DNA of 64,000 bases from Methanobacteriota archaeon (GTDB lineage: Archaea > Methanobacteriota > Methanobacteria > Methanobacteriales > Methanobacteriaceae): NCBI GenBank assembly GCA_029556335.1, contig JAKQFA010000016.1, forward strand, positions 9,562 through 73,561. The letters are read 5' to 3'. Below, in pieces: positions 17,102 through 25,020 of this stretch (the first letter of the stretch is position 1; each line of letters opens with the position of its first letter). The notes beneath the pieces are model-generated. The model was not told the DNA's origin. It saw only the letters and a program-made list of their open reading frames with translations, and did no database searches. The translations under genes and the position numbers were made by a program.

Positions 17102-17929
17102 ATGAAAACATTCCAGATAGCACTGTGCCAGATGAAAGTTGGGCTAAACAAGGCCCAGAATATTAAAAAATCCCTTGAATTCATAGAAGAAGCTGGAAAA
17201 AAGGCTGATCTGGTGGTTTTACCCGAGATGTTCAACTGCCCCTACCAGACCGACCAGTTCCCCTTATACGCTGAAAGGGCAAGTGAAAGCCCCACCTTAA
17301 AGGCTGTTTCCCAGGCGGCACGGGACAGTGAGGTCTACCTGGTTGCTGGATCCATACCTGAAAGGGACCAGGAATCTATCTACAACACCAGCTTCATCTA
17401 CAACCCCTCCGGGGAGCTGTTAGCTCGGCACCGTAAGCTGCACCTTTTTGATATCGATATTCCCGGCCAAATCCAGTTTAAAGAATCAGACACCCTCCAA
17501 CCCGGGGGCCAGGTCACAGTGGTGGACACGGATTTTGCTAAGCTGGGGGTGGCCATCTGTTATGATGTACGTTTCCCGGAGCTATCCAGATTGATGGCCC
17601 TCCAGGGAGCCCAGCTACTGATATTCCCCGGGGCCTTTAATCTGACCACCGGTCCAGTTCACTGGGAGATCCTCTCCCGGGTGAGGGCCCTGGATAATCA
17701 GGTATACCTGGCCATGTGCTCCCCTGCACGTGATGAGAAAGCCTCATACGTTGCCTATGGACATTCACTGGTGGCTGATCCCTGGGGATCTGTGGTGGCC
17801 GAGGCCGGAACTGGGGAGGAGATAATCTATGCCCCGATAAAAACTTCCCATCTTAGAAAGGCACGTCAGGATCTGCCCCTATTAAAAAACAGGCGCACGG
17901 ATCTCTACAGTCTTGGCTTGAAAAAGTAG
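17102..17929 (+). CDS. Carbon-nitrogen hydrolase, Nit2/omega-amidase type
   Basis: About 275 residues with the nitrilase superfamily catalytic triad: glutamate in VVLPEMFNCPY, lysine in HRKLHLFDIDI and cysteine in AICYDVRFPEL. The FNCPY, HLFDIDI and CYDVRFPEL spellings are typical of Nit2-like omega-amidases that hydrolyse alpha-ketoglutaramate or ketosuccinamate; other amides are possible. A GTG at 17036 would extend the protein by 22 residues and sits at leaderless distance from an AT-rich box, but family N-termini begin at the ATG at 17102, so I use that. It is a single gene, divergent from the TIR pair, with a T-run terminator. Confidence 0.85.
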   Translation: MKTFQIALCQMKVGLNKAQNIKKSLEFIEEAGKKADLVVLPEMFNCPYQTDQFPLYAERASESPTLKAVSQAARDSEVYLVAGSIPERDQESIYNTSFIYNPSGELLARHRKLHLFDIDIPGQIQFKESDTLQPGGQVTVVDTDFAKLGVAICYDVRFPELSRLMALQGAQLLIFPGAFNLTTGPVHWEILSRVRALDNQVYLAMCSPARDEKASYVAYGHSLVADPWGSVVAEAGTGEEIIYAPIKTSHLRKARQDLPLLKNRRTDLYSLGLKK

Positions 17930-17940
17930 ACACTTCACAA

Positions 17941-17950
17941 TTTTTTTTTT
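17941..17950 (+). terminator. Oligo-T terminator
   Basis: A run of ten T residues 12 bases after the amidase stop codon, the usual archaeal termination signal for that gene. Confidence 0.55.
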
Positions 17951-18094
17951 ATAATAAGAAATAAAACCGGATCCACCTTAAATCCAGCCACTCCCCCTAT
18001 TAACAATTCACGGCACCTGAGGGGGATTAACTTCAAAATGGTCTTCAGGGAATCAATGATGGGCGTGGGCACCCATGCACCAGCCATCTCGGGA

Positions 18095-18598
18095 CTATTT
18101 TTTCTGTATCTTCTTCAGGGCCTTGTTAGCTACCTTCTTAAAGTCTTTGTCCCCAGTGGCCTTTCTCCTGGCCTTTTTAATGGGGTCAATTGCCTTTTCA
18201 TCACCAATATCGCCTAGGGCCTTCATCACCGCCAAGCGAACTCCCCAATCCTCATCTTCCAATGTCTCCAGGAGGGGGTCCACAGCTTCACTGCTTTTAA
18301 GCTCACCCAGGGCCTTGGCCGAGTACTTGCGCACCCCAAAATCTTCATCTTTCAGTGCCAGGATCAGGTTATCCACCACCTTCTCAGAGCCCATGGTCTT
18401 CAGGGCTACGGTGGCATATTTACGCAGCTTATCATCTTCAGATTTCAAAAGCTCCAACAGGGGGTCTATGGCCTCTTCCCCTACCTCGCCCAGCTTCTTG
18501 GCGGCCTCAAATCGTACTTGGGGGTCTTTGTCTTCGAACTGTTTTGTTAATTTTTCAATGAGATCTTGGGTTTGCTTATCCAAGCGAATCACTTCCAC
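18095..18598 (-). CDS. HEAT-repeat protein
   Basis: 167 residues made of at least four helical repeats of about 31 residues, each with the pattern D-x-x-V/L-R-x-x-A-x-x-A-L-G (for example VRFEAAKKLGEVG, VRKYSAKALGELK, VRLAVMKALGDIG). The C-terminus is lysine-rich (ARRKATGDKDFKKVANKALKKIQKK). PBS-lyase-type HEAT repeats serve as protein-binding scaffolds. No enzymatic residues. It is followed at 18649-19098 by the small heat shock gene, which lies upstream on the same strand with a gap of 50 bases, so they may share a transcript. Confidence 0.83.
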   Translation of the reverse strand: MEVIRLDKQTQDLIEKLTKQFEDKDPQVRFEAAKKLGEVGEEAIDPLLELLKSEDDKLRKYATVALKTMGSEKVVDNLILALKDEDFGVRKYSAKALGELKSSEAVDPLLETLEDEDWGVRLAVMKALGDIGDEKAIDPIKKARRKATGDKDFKKVANKALKKIQKK

Positions 18599-18648
18599 TA
18601 CTCTACAGTAATTGTTCCTTAAAAGAAAAAAAGATGTAATATCCAGTA

Positions 18649-19098
18649 CTACTGGATTTCGATGCTGATTCCTTCATCTTTTTCCTGTTTAGGTATCTCT
18701 ACCCTGAGCACTCCATTTTCAAATTTGGCCTCAGCTTTTTCGGGCATTACCTTTCTGGGCAGGCGCACCGTCCTGCGGATGTAGCCATGTTTACGGTCTT
18801 TATGGGTAACGAAGATGCCTCCCATTTTGTGTTCAGAGTCTAATTTGGCTTTAATCTTCAGTTTGCTCTCGGTGAGATTTAAAGTTATGTTCTCTTTGTT
18901 GATACCAGGAAGGGCCAGGTGCACGATGATACTGTCATCTGTTTCCAGTATATCCTTACCTGGTAGGAAGGTATAATTTACCACGGACTTTTCGATGTCC
19001 AACCGGACTTTGTCCACTGTACGGGCCGTGTCGTCAAGCATCTCCTTCACTATATATCCTATATCTTTTTTATGGTCCTTTCCATTCATTTTTTTCAC
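18649..19098 (-). CDS. hsp20: Small heat shock protein, Hsp20/alpha-crystallin family
   Basis: 149 residues with an alpha-crystallin domain from about 45 to 140. Visible hallmarks are VHLALPGINKENITLNL, the conserved AKFENGVLRVEIPK (A-x-x-x-G-V-L) and a C-terminal I-x-I-like motif (ISIEIQ). It acts as an ATP-independent holdase chaperone forming large oligomers in the cytoplasm. GAGGTGA precedes the ATG at 19098, and a TATA box (TTTTATATC, minus strand, about 19135-19145) gives a short leader. Probably induced by heat or stress, though no operator could be recognised. Confidence 0.92.
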   Translation of the reverse strand: MKKMNGKDHKKDIGYIVKEMLDDTARTVDKVRLDIEKSVVNYTFLPGKDILETDDSIIVHLALPGINKENITLNLTESKLKIKAKLDSEHKMGGIFVTHKDRKHGYIRRTVRLPRKVMPEKAEAKFENGVLRVEIPKQEKDEGISIEIQ

Positions 19099-19253
19099 CT
19101 CATTTTTGAGTCACCTTACACTTTCTACCATACAAGATATAAAATTTTCGATAACAGATGGAAAAAAAGGCCTAAAATATCTCTGATTTATTATTCCATC
19201 CTTGATTATTCTCATTTTTTGGACTGGGGAAATTGACAACTTTTAAACTAATA

Positions 19254-19589
19254 TCAGTGAACATAAGTTATCAAGGCACCAGTAGGAGGTATCACCGGAC
19301 AGTTAGTGGTGTCAACCAGGAAGCCCTGAACAACGTCTGGATTTGCCGTTATCAGAATTTTCGTTTGAAAAAAAATTACTCCACCATTGGCAGTGGCTGT
19401 CCTTCCCACCATAATAGCTTGACCAAGAAATAATGGTGGATAGGGAGTGCTCAAGTGGCACTGGCCACCAGACCATTCATATATTGTAAATCAGCATCTA
19501 TACATGGTAACGTCTCGAATAACAGGCCGTGGATCGTTATATATAACGGTGACTGTGACCTGAATATTGATATATTTATGTTTTTCCAA
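19254..19589 (-). pseudogene. Possible broken or recoded reading frame with one in-frame TGA
   Basis: On the minus strand a frame starting at TTG 19589 (EKHKYINIQVTVTVIYNDP) is open for about 31 codons, meets TGA at 19491-19493, and continues in the same frame for 78 codons (from FTIYEWSGGQ to ALITYVH) to a second TGA at 19254. The two halves read alike: beta-rich, secreted-looking, with no long charged low-complexity stretch. It may be a surface-protein gene inactivated by a nonsense change. No RNA element supporting stop recoding is recognised, and an accidental frame cannot be excluded. Confidence 0.3.
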
Positions 19590-19649
19590 TTGCCTATGGA
19601 TAGTAACTCATAACTTACATGCAGACCAAGCAAAGTAGGGTACTGGGTT

Positions 19650-21950
19650 ATGAAACAAACCACGATAATGGTGGCAGTGGAAAATGTCCTTGAAGCCCAA
19701 AAACTGTGCCATATATTGGATTCTAAAGGATTCAAGGTCCTAGACCTTAATAATTTTTGTGAAAATTCTTTTAACACTGATACTGATCTTAATCCTGATC
19801 TTCTTATCCTGGACGTTGTTTTTAAAGATGAAAAACCCTTTGCTGGTATTGTTGAAGAATTAAAGGCCAAAAATAGTGTACCTCTTATTTTTTTAAGCTC
19901 GGGTAGCACTGATCTCTATCTGAGTAAACCTGATCTCATGAACACCTATGGCTACCTGATAAAGCCGGTGGATCCCCAGGAACTTATCTACACCGTAAAG
20001 ATGGCCCTTTACAAGCACCGTATGGAGAAGGCCCTCCGGGAGAGTGAAGAGCGTTACAGGTTACTGGTGGAGAATGCTGACGACCCCCTAGCCGTGGTGA
20101 ACTACCAGGGCCAATTCCTCATGGCCAACAAGAGTGCCAACCGTTTCTTTGGCCTGAACCCCCAGGAACTGGTGGGTAGGAAGATGGGGGACATATTCCC
20201 TCCTGATTATGCCCAGCGTCAGATGGATAATATTCGTCTGGTAATTGACACTAACCAGGGAATAACCCTGGAAGAGGAAACCGTAATCATGGATGAAAAA
20301 CGTTGGTTCAGCACCAACCTCCAGCCTATCCCTAATTTCTCGGGGAAATCGCCGGCTGTGCAGCTCATTGCCCGGGATATCACTGAGAACAAAAAAACCG
20401 AGAATTACCTATTGGAAAGTAGAAACTTCTTGACCGGGGTCCTGGATGATATGTTAACCTTCGTAGCGGTACTTAAACCCAATGGGGAGGTGGTGTTTGT
20501 TAACAACACCCCACTGGCCCTCATTAACTCCACACTGGAGGAGGTGCAGGGGGCCATGTTTCCGGACCTTAAATGGTGGACCCTCACCCCCCAACTCCGG
20601 CAGAGTATACAGCAGGATATTGAGCTCTGTGCTAGGGGTGAAACCATCAAGGAAGAACTGCAGATCTACACTAAAAACGGCCCCCTTTGGATCGAGTACA
20701 GCATGCACCCCATCTACGACCAGGAGGGTAAGTTACAGTACCTGGTCCCTGAAGGTAGGGATATCAGTTCCCAGAAGAAAATTGAGGATAATTTAATAGC
20801 TGAAAAATCAAAATTACGAACCATAACTGAAAACGCCCCATTTGGGCTGGTGTTGATTGATGCTGAGGGCAACTATCTATATGTGAATCCCAAATTTGAG
20901 GAAATATCAGGTTACAGCTTGGAAGATGTGCCCCATGGAAAAGAGTGGTTTAAGAAGGCGTACCCTGATCCTGAAACCCGGCATACGGCAATTTCTACCT
21001 GGATTGAAGACTTCGAAGGATCTAAACCAGGAGATAAGGCATCCCGCATTTTCCCCATTACCAGTAAGGATGGAAAGACCAAGATCATCTACTTCGTACC
21101 AGTCCATTTAGAAAACGGCGAGTACCTCATGACCCTGGAGGATATCACCAAGCAGATGGAGGTGGAACGGGCCTTGAAGGGTAGTGAAAAAAAATTCCGT
21201 ACCCTGGCCCAGACAGCCATGGATGCCATCATCATCACCGATGATGAGGGGGTGGTTATTTTTTCCAACCGCAGCCTGGAACGGATCTTCGACTACAGTG
21301 AAGAGGATATCCGGGGACAGCCAGTGGATATCCTGATCCCGGAGAGGTACCAGGCCGACTTCGCCGGGCAAATGGAACTACCCCAATCCAAGCCGGATAA
21401 TGGTTCCGGTAAAGTTTTCGAGTCTTATGGTTTGCGTAAGGATGGCAGTGAATTCCCCCTGGAGATGTCCCTTAACACCTGGCAGATGGAGGGAAAATGT
21501 TACACCACAGTCATCTTAAGGGACATCACACGCCGCAAGCTCAATGAATTTAAGATGAAGATGAAGGAGGACATCTTCCAGTTAATGGCCCGGAATATTG
21601 AGGAAGTTTTCTGGATGGTGGATCCATTAAATGGACAGTTACTCTACATGAGTCCCTCTTACCAGAAGATCTGGGGCTCCTCCATAAGTAAACTCTACCA
21701 GAATCCCCGGTCCTGGATAGACACGGTCCACCCAGATGATCAGAAGAAGTTCATCCACCACATCTACGGTTCACTGGAGATCAATGACTTGACCCGGATA
21801 AAATCATTGGAATGCCGCTTAGAACTTCCAGATGGAACCACCCGTTGGATCAGGATCCGTTCCTTCCCTGTTATAAATGAAAACAAGCAGATCTACCGTA
21901 GGGTAGGCCTTGCCAAGGACATAACCTACCAGAAGACCGGTAGAGAATAG
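19650..21950 (+). CDS. Receiver-like/multi-PAS sensory protein without kinase domain
   Basis: 766 residues. A receiver-like domain (1-125) with the phospho-acceptor region LLILDVVF and the conserved lysine in YLIKPVDP is followed by a linker helix and about five PAS/PAC units (starting near 135, 260, 385, 510 and 640), recognisable by ESEERYRLLVENADDP, the repeated ITxxK/RDIT ends and the final HPDDQKKFIHHIYG. The protein stops after the last PAS unit (AKDITYQKTGRE), and no histidine kinase, cyclase or output domain follows in any frame. It could pass signals to a separate kinase or be a truncated sensor kinase. Cytoplasmic; no membrane helices. Confidence 0.85.
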   Translation: MKQTTIMVAVENVLEAQKLCHILDSKGFKVLDLNNFCENSFNTDTDLNPDLLILDVVFKDEKPFAGIVEELKAKNSVPLIFLSSGSTDLYLSKPDLMNTYGYLIKPVDPQELIYTVKMALYKHRMEKALRESEERYRLLVENADDPLAVVNYQGQFLMANKSANRFFGLNPQELVGRKMGDIFPPDYAQRQMDNIRLVIDTNQGITLEEETVIMDEKRWFSTNLQPIPNFSGKSPAVQLIARDITENKKTENYLLESRNFLTGVLDDMLTFVAVLKPNGEVVFVNNTPLALINSTLEEVQGAMFPDLKWWTLTPQLRQSIQQDIELCARGETIKEELQIYTKNGPLWIEYSMHPIYDQEGKLQYLVPEGRDISSQKKIEDNLIAEKSKLRTITENAPFGLVLIDAEGNYLYVNPKFEEISGYSLEDVPHGKEWFKKAYPDPETRHTAISTWIEDFEGSKPGDKASRIFPITSKDGKTKIIYFVPVHLENGEYLMTLEDITKQMEVERALKGSEKKFRTLAQTAMDAIIITDDEGVVIFSNRSLERIFDYSEEDIRGQPVDILIPERYQADFAGQMELPQSKPDNGSGKVFESYGLRKDGSEFPLEMSLNTWQMEGKCYTTVILRDITRRKLNEFKMKMKEDIFQLMARNIEEVFWMVDPLNGQLLYMSPSYQKIWGSSISKLYQNPRSWIDTVHPDDQKKFIHHIYGSLEINDLTRIKSLECRLELPDGTTRWIRIRSFPVINENKQIYRRVGLAKDITYQKTGRE

Positions 21951-22172
21951 AGAATTCATTCCTTTTATTATTAACCAGCATCTGATCCCCTGGGACACAG
22001 TCCAGGAAACTCAGTGCCTTCAGTTCCTCTATAGTTAGCTTTAAGATCTGCAGGTACTATTCCCAGCTGCGCCAGGTGAAGATGGGACCCACCACCTTGG
22101 ATCTTATCAACCTTCACTTCTCCCCACAAATTATGTATATAAGTGCCCTGATCCACATTATTGCATGGTAGC

Positions 22173-22532
22173 ATGGAACCTGAAGTTAATTTTTCACTGA
22201 TATGTCCAGAGTGTGGGGTGGGCAATTCCCCCCAAGCCCTGAACTGCCTGGTGTGTGACCGTGACCTGGAGAAGACCTTGGCCTTCTTGGAGGATGATTC
22301 CTTTGACCTGGAGGTGACCATCGAGTGCCTGGTGGAGTATCGGAAAAATTTCTGGGGAACCAACCGTACTGGTAAGGTGAACCAGTACCACCGGGATAGG
22401 ATGGAAAACCTGGAGTTTGGAGAAGAAATATCCCGCTTCAAATTTGACTACGAGGGGCAGAGAAAGGTTTTAGCCTTTAGGAAAGAGAACTTGGAGAAAC
22501 TGAAGGCACTGATTGGTGATAGCCCTGGCTGA
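22173..22532 (+). CDS. Zinc-ribbon protein, about 119 aa
   Basis: The N-terminal zinc ribbon ICPECGVGNSPQALNCLVCD supplies four cysteines in C-x2-C/C-x2-C spacing. A charged helical domain follows (residues 40-119) with aromatic positions, such as EYRKNFWGTNRTG. I do not recognise the second domain. The ATG at 22173 is chosen over an upstream TTG because a TATA box (ATGTATATAAG, about 22133-22143) lies 30-40 bases before it, so the transcript is nearly leaderless. It stands alone between a PAS protein and a structured intergenic region. Confidence 0.65.
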   Translation: MEPEVNFSLICPECGVGNSPQALNCLVCDRDLEKTLAFLEDDSFDLEVTIECLVEYRKNFWGTNRTGKVNQYHRDRMENLEFGEEISRFKFDYEGQRKVLAFRKENLEKLKALIGDSPG

Positions 22533-22622
22533 GGGGACTCTTTGGTTGGGGGTCCAGATCAGAAGCATCCAAACCGCAAAGTATATATGGCAGTGTGTAC
22601 TTATATCACAACATACCTAGTT

Positions 22623-22662
22623 TGGTTTCAACACTTGAAACTACTATTTCTCGTTGAAACCA
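22623..22662. repeat. Inverted repeat TGGTTTCAAC / GTTGAAACCA with competing inner hairpin
   Basis: TGGTTTCAAC (22623-22632) pairs perfectly with GTTGAAACCA (22653-22662), loop 20 bases. The left arm can instead pair with TTGAAAC (22635-22641) as a 7-bp stem with a 3-base loop (GTTTCAA CAC TTGAAAC). The two pairings exclude each other. Confidence 0.6.
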
Positions 22663-22670
22663 GAAACCAT

Positions 22671-22736
22671 AGCTTCCAGAGATAAAAACGATAGGCCATT
22701 TTTTCACTCCTACACACCCCCTCATCTCTGGAAGCT
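22671..22736. repeat. Perfect 13-bp inverted repeat, 40-base loop
   Basis: AGCTTCCAGAGAT (22671-22683) is the exact reverse complement of ATCTCTGGAAGCT (22724-22736). The loop is AT-rich with a T6 run. It begins nine bases after the preceding inverted repeat. Confidence 0.7.
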
Positions 22737-22784
22737 CTCTTATTAATCAACAGCCAATAATTATTAAATATTATAATTTCACTT

Positions 22785-23327
22785 CTATCCCTTGATTCTT
22801 ATCTTCCACTCCAGGATCATGGCCCAAGCTTCCTCTACTTGGGGGCTGTCCAGAGCAGAGGCCAGATCTATGAATCGCTCCATGCACTCAATGGCTTCCT
22901 GGTACTGTTTCAGGAAACCCAGGGAGGATCCCTTACCAGCCCAGGCTTGAGGATTCTTAGAATTAATTTCTAGGGCCTTATCAAAGGATTCCACTGCTTC
23001 CCGGTATTTTTTCAGAGCCAAGAGGGCGGTACCCCTGTTGTTCCAGGCTTCATCATTGGATTCATCCAGCTTCACCGCCTGATCCAGGGAGTTAAGGGCC
23101 TCCTCCAGGCGGTACTGGGATGCCAGGGCAACGCCCAGGTTGGACCAGGCCTGTGCATTGGATGGATCGTAGTCCAGGGCTAGTTGGAAGGATTCCTGGG
23201 ACTCTTCCACTAAACCCAGATGGGACAGGGCCACACCCCGGTTGTCCCACACAAAGGAATTATCCGGATCAAGCTCCAGGGCCCGGTCATAGGCCAGAAC
23301 GGCATCAGAATAAAAACCAGCCTTCAT
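22785..23327 (-). CDS. TPR-repeat protein
   Basis: 180 residues composed of five TPR units of 34 residues (A-x3-Y-x2-A-L-x-L-D-P pattern), for example SDAVLAYDRALELDPDN and EEALNSLDQAVKLDESN. It acts as a protein-interaction scaffold in the cytoplasm. The ATG at 23327 has AGAGGA nine bases upstream. Oddly, the same frame continues upstream with convincing coding character (DLKDHLYWFRRGNQL) back to a TGA at about 23394-23396 but without any ATG, GTG or TTG, so either the N-terminus uses a rare start or an original start codon was lost. Confidence 0.82.
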   Translation of the reverse strand: MKAGFYSDAVLAYDRALELDPDNSFVWDNRGVALSHLGLVEESQESFQLALDYDPSNAQAWSNLGVALASQYRLEEALNSLDQAVKLDESNDEAWNNRGTALLALKKYREAVESFDKALEINSKNPQAWAGKGSSLGFLKQYQEAIECMERFIDLASALDSPQVEEAWAMILEWKIRIKG

Positions 23328-23514
23328 TAGCTGATTTCCTCTTCGAAACCAGTACAGGTGGTCTTTCAGATCTTCATTAGCTTGCTTGGGGATGTTACTA
23401 CCTCATTTTTTTTATTTTAGCTCCACTTCAAATGATGTTGATGGTTTATATTAGTACCCTCCTTAGATATAGAATTATAGAAAATGGTCTTAACGAGTTT
23501 AAGGATGTTTTATT

Positions 23515-24069
23515 ATGGATCTTCTGGCTATTCTGTTACTGGCAGTGGGCCTGGCCATGGACGCCTTCAGCGTCTCCATCACCCGGGGCTTGAGTGTGCG
23601 CTGCGATATAAAACACGCCCTTACCATTGCACTCCTATTCGGAGGATTCCAAGCGCTAATGCCCGTACTGGGGTGGGCTTCCGGCCGGGAACTGGCCAGT
23701 TTCATGAACCAATGGGCGCCATGGGTGGCCTTCACCCTCCTTGTTTTAATAGGAGTTAAGATGATCTACGAGGGTTTCCACCACCCAGAAGAGGAGGAGG
23801 CTTGTAAGCTACTATCCCTCCGGGAACTACTATTTCTGTCGGTAGCAACCAGTATCGATGCCTTTGCCGTGGGAGTTACCTTTGCCTTTTTAAACATCTC
23901 CCTCTTACAGCCCATAATCATCATCGGTCTGGTGACCTTCCTCCTCTCCCTGGTGGGGGTGTACATCGGAAAACAAGTGGGCCACCTCTTCGAGGGAAAG
24001 ATGGAACTGGTGGGTGGCATCATACTCATCGCCATTGGCTGCAAAATCCTCCTGGAAAACATGTTGTAA
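23515..24069 (+). CDS. mntP: Manganese efflux pump MntP
   Basis: 184 residues, six membrane helices in two related halves. The first contains AMDAFSVSITRG and the second SIDAFAVGVTFAF, the paired aspartate motifs typical of MntP (formerly DUF204). It exports Mn2+ to protect from manganese excess. ATG at 23515; AAGGATG about 12 bases upstream is a weak ribosome binding site, and a TATA-like TTTATATTAG lies near 23441. No manganese riboswitch was recognised in the short leader. Single gene. Confidence 0.92.
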   Translation: MDLLAILLLAVGLAMDAFSVSITRGLSVRCDIKHALTIALLFGGFQALMPVLGWASGRELASFMNQWAPWVAFTLLVLIGVKMIYEGFHHPEEEEACKLLSLRELLFLSVATSIDAFAVGVTFAFLNISLLQPIIIIGLVTFLLSLVGVYIGKQVGHLFEGKMELVGGIILIAIGCKILLENML

Positions 24070-24340
24070 CTGCTTGGATCAGCTCTACACCAGGATGATC
24101 ATAGTTTTTTAGGATAAGCCATCCCCCACCTTACAGGGGCAGAGTACTATCTAGGGATTAAACCAGTATATGTCAATATTTTCTAAGTATTTAACGAAAA
24201 ATAGGTTGATTCTTAAACAAATTTATATAGGAGGGTGACTAATATTCAATATTATATAAGAATGTATCCAAAAATGGTCCCTTGTTAAACGTCCAGCTAT
24301 TATTCCATCTGGATATTGATAGGGGAAACCAAGATTAGAA

Positions 24341-24354
24341 CCCTTCTTGAAGGG
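24341..24354. promoter_or_regulatory. Palindrome CCCTTC-TT-GAAGGG at the start of the CARF regulator gene
   Basis: Perfect 6-bp arms around a TT centre end directly before the ATG at 24355. The position in the 5' region of a winged-helix regulator gene fits an autoregulatory operator; it could also form an mRNA hairpin masking the start. Two TATA-like boxes lie upstream (TTTATATAGG near 24222 and ATTATATAAG near 24253). Confidence 0.4.
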
Positions 24355-24966
24355 ATGATGGGATGTGTTAATATAGAAAACACTTTAATATCAACTATTT
24401 ACTCTTTGGAACCTGTGATGGCATGTATAACGCGTTTTTCTCCTAAGAAACTCATTTTGTTGCTTGAGGAGGATGCACCAGAGAAGAAGTTGGAAGCAGA
24501 GCGCATGCTCATTGAAACAGTTGGTCGGGTCATGGAAATCACGACCCAGCTAACCAGTATCTACGAGGTGGTGAAGATAGCCCAGGACACCGCTGAGGTC
24601 ATTGAGGCAGAAAATGCCCAGGGAAGGATGGTGGTGGTGAATATCAGCGGCGGCCGCAAACCCCAGGCACTAGGGGCCCTGTTCGGCTGCTACGCCCGTC
24701 ACAAAATGGTGGAGAGGATCGTGTACGTCACCGAGGAAGACGGTGAAGTTGTGGATCTGCCCATCCTCAACTTCGGCATCTCCAAGACCAAACTCATGGT
24801 ACTGGAGGAACTAAAAAAAGGAGACACCTCGGTGAAGAATCTGGCCCAAAAAATCGGTATCAGCCGGGGCATGACCTACAACCATATCCGGGAGCTGCGG
24901 GAGATGGGATTCATAGACTCTCAGCAACTGGAGATAACCTCCGCCGGGGAACTGGCCATCATCTGA
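24355..24966 (+). CDS. CARF-wHTH regulator, Csa3-like
   Basis: About 203 residues. The N-terminal Rossmann-like CARF domain (1-140) includes the signature VVNISGGRKPQALG, a nucleotide-binding loop typical of Csa3 and related cyclic-oligoadenylate sensors. The C-terminal winged helix (about 142-203) has LKKGDTSVKNLAQKIGIS and the recognition helix RGMTYNHIRELREMG. Csa3 proteins switch CRISPR genes on binding cyclic tetra-adenylate. No cas gene or CRISPR array is present here, so this is an orphan. A TTG at 24316 is an alternative start, but family proteins begin near CVNIENTL. An ABC-class ATPase gene follows after 54 bases. Confidence 0.8.
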   Translation: MMGCVNIENTLISTIYSLEPVMACITRFSPKKLILLLEEDAPEKKLEAERMLIETVGRVMEITTQLTSIYEVVKIAQDTAEVIEAENAQGRMVVVNISGGRKPQALGALFGCYARHKMVERIVYVTEEDGEVVDLPILNFGISKTKLMVLEELKKGDTSVKNLAQKIGISRGMTYNHIRELREMGFIDSQQLEITSAGELAII

Positions 24967-25020
24967 ATACAACTACATTTTATTCTTCTTCTTATTCTTT
25001 CAAATCTAGGGGTGCGGGTT

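Larger units (their letters stand above)
22533..22784. other. Structured intergenic region, possible small RNA
   Basis: This 252-base gap between convergent genes has its own plus-strand TATA-like box (AAGTATATATGG, about 22579-22590), followed by two inverted repeats listed separately. No convincing coding frame is seen. A transcript starting near 22612 would contain both hairpins. Whether it is a small RNA, an mRNA 3' structure or only a terminator region cannot be told from sequence. Confidence 0.35.

Noticed and set aside
19451..19909. 152-codon minus-strand frame over the start of the PAS gene
   Set aside because: It lies mostly antisense to the clear receiver domain of 19650-21950 and has no family resemblance; its upstream part overlaps the frame with the in-frame TGA described above.
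22624..22661. GTTTCAAC and GTTGAAAC as CRISPR repeat pieces
   Set aside because: Only one copy of each arm, no regularly spaced repeats or spacers and no cas genes.
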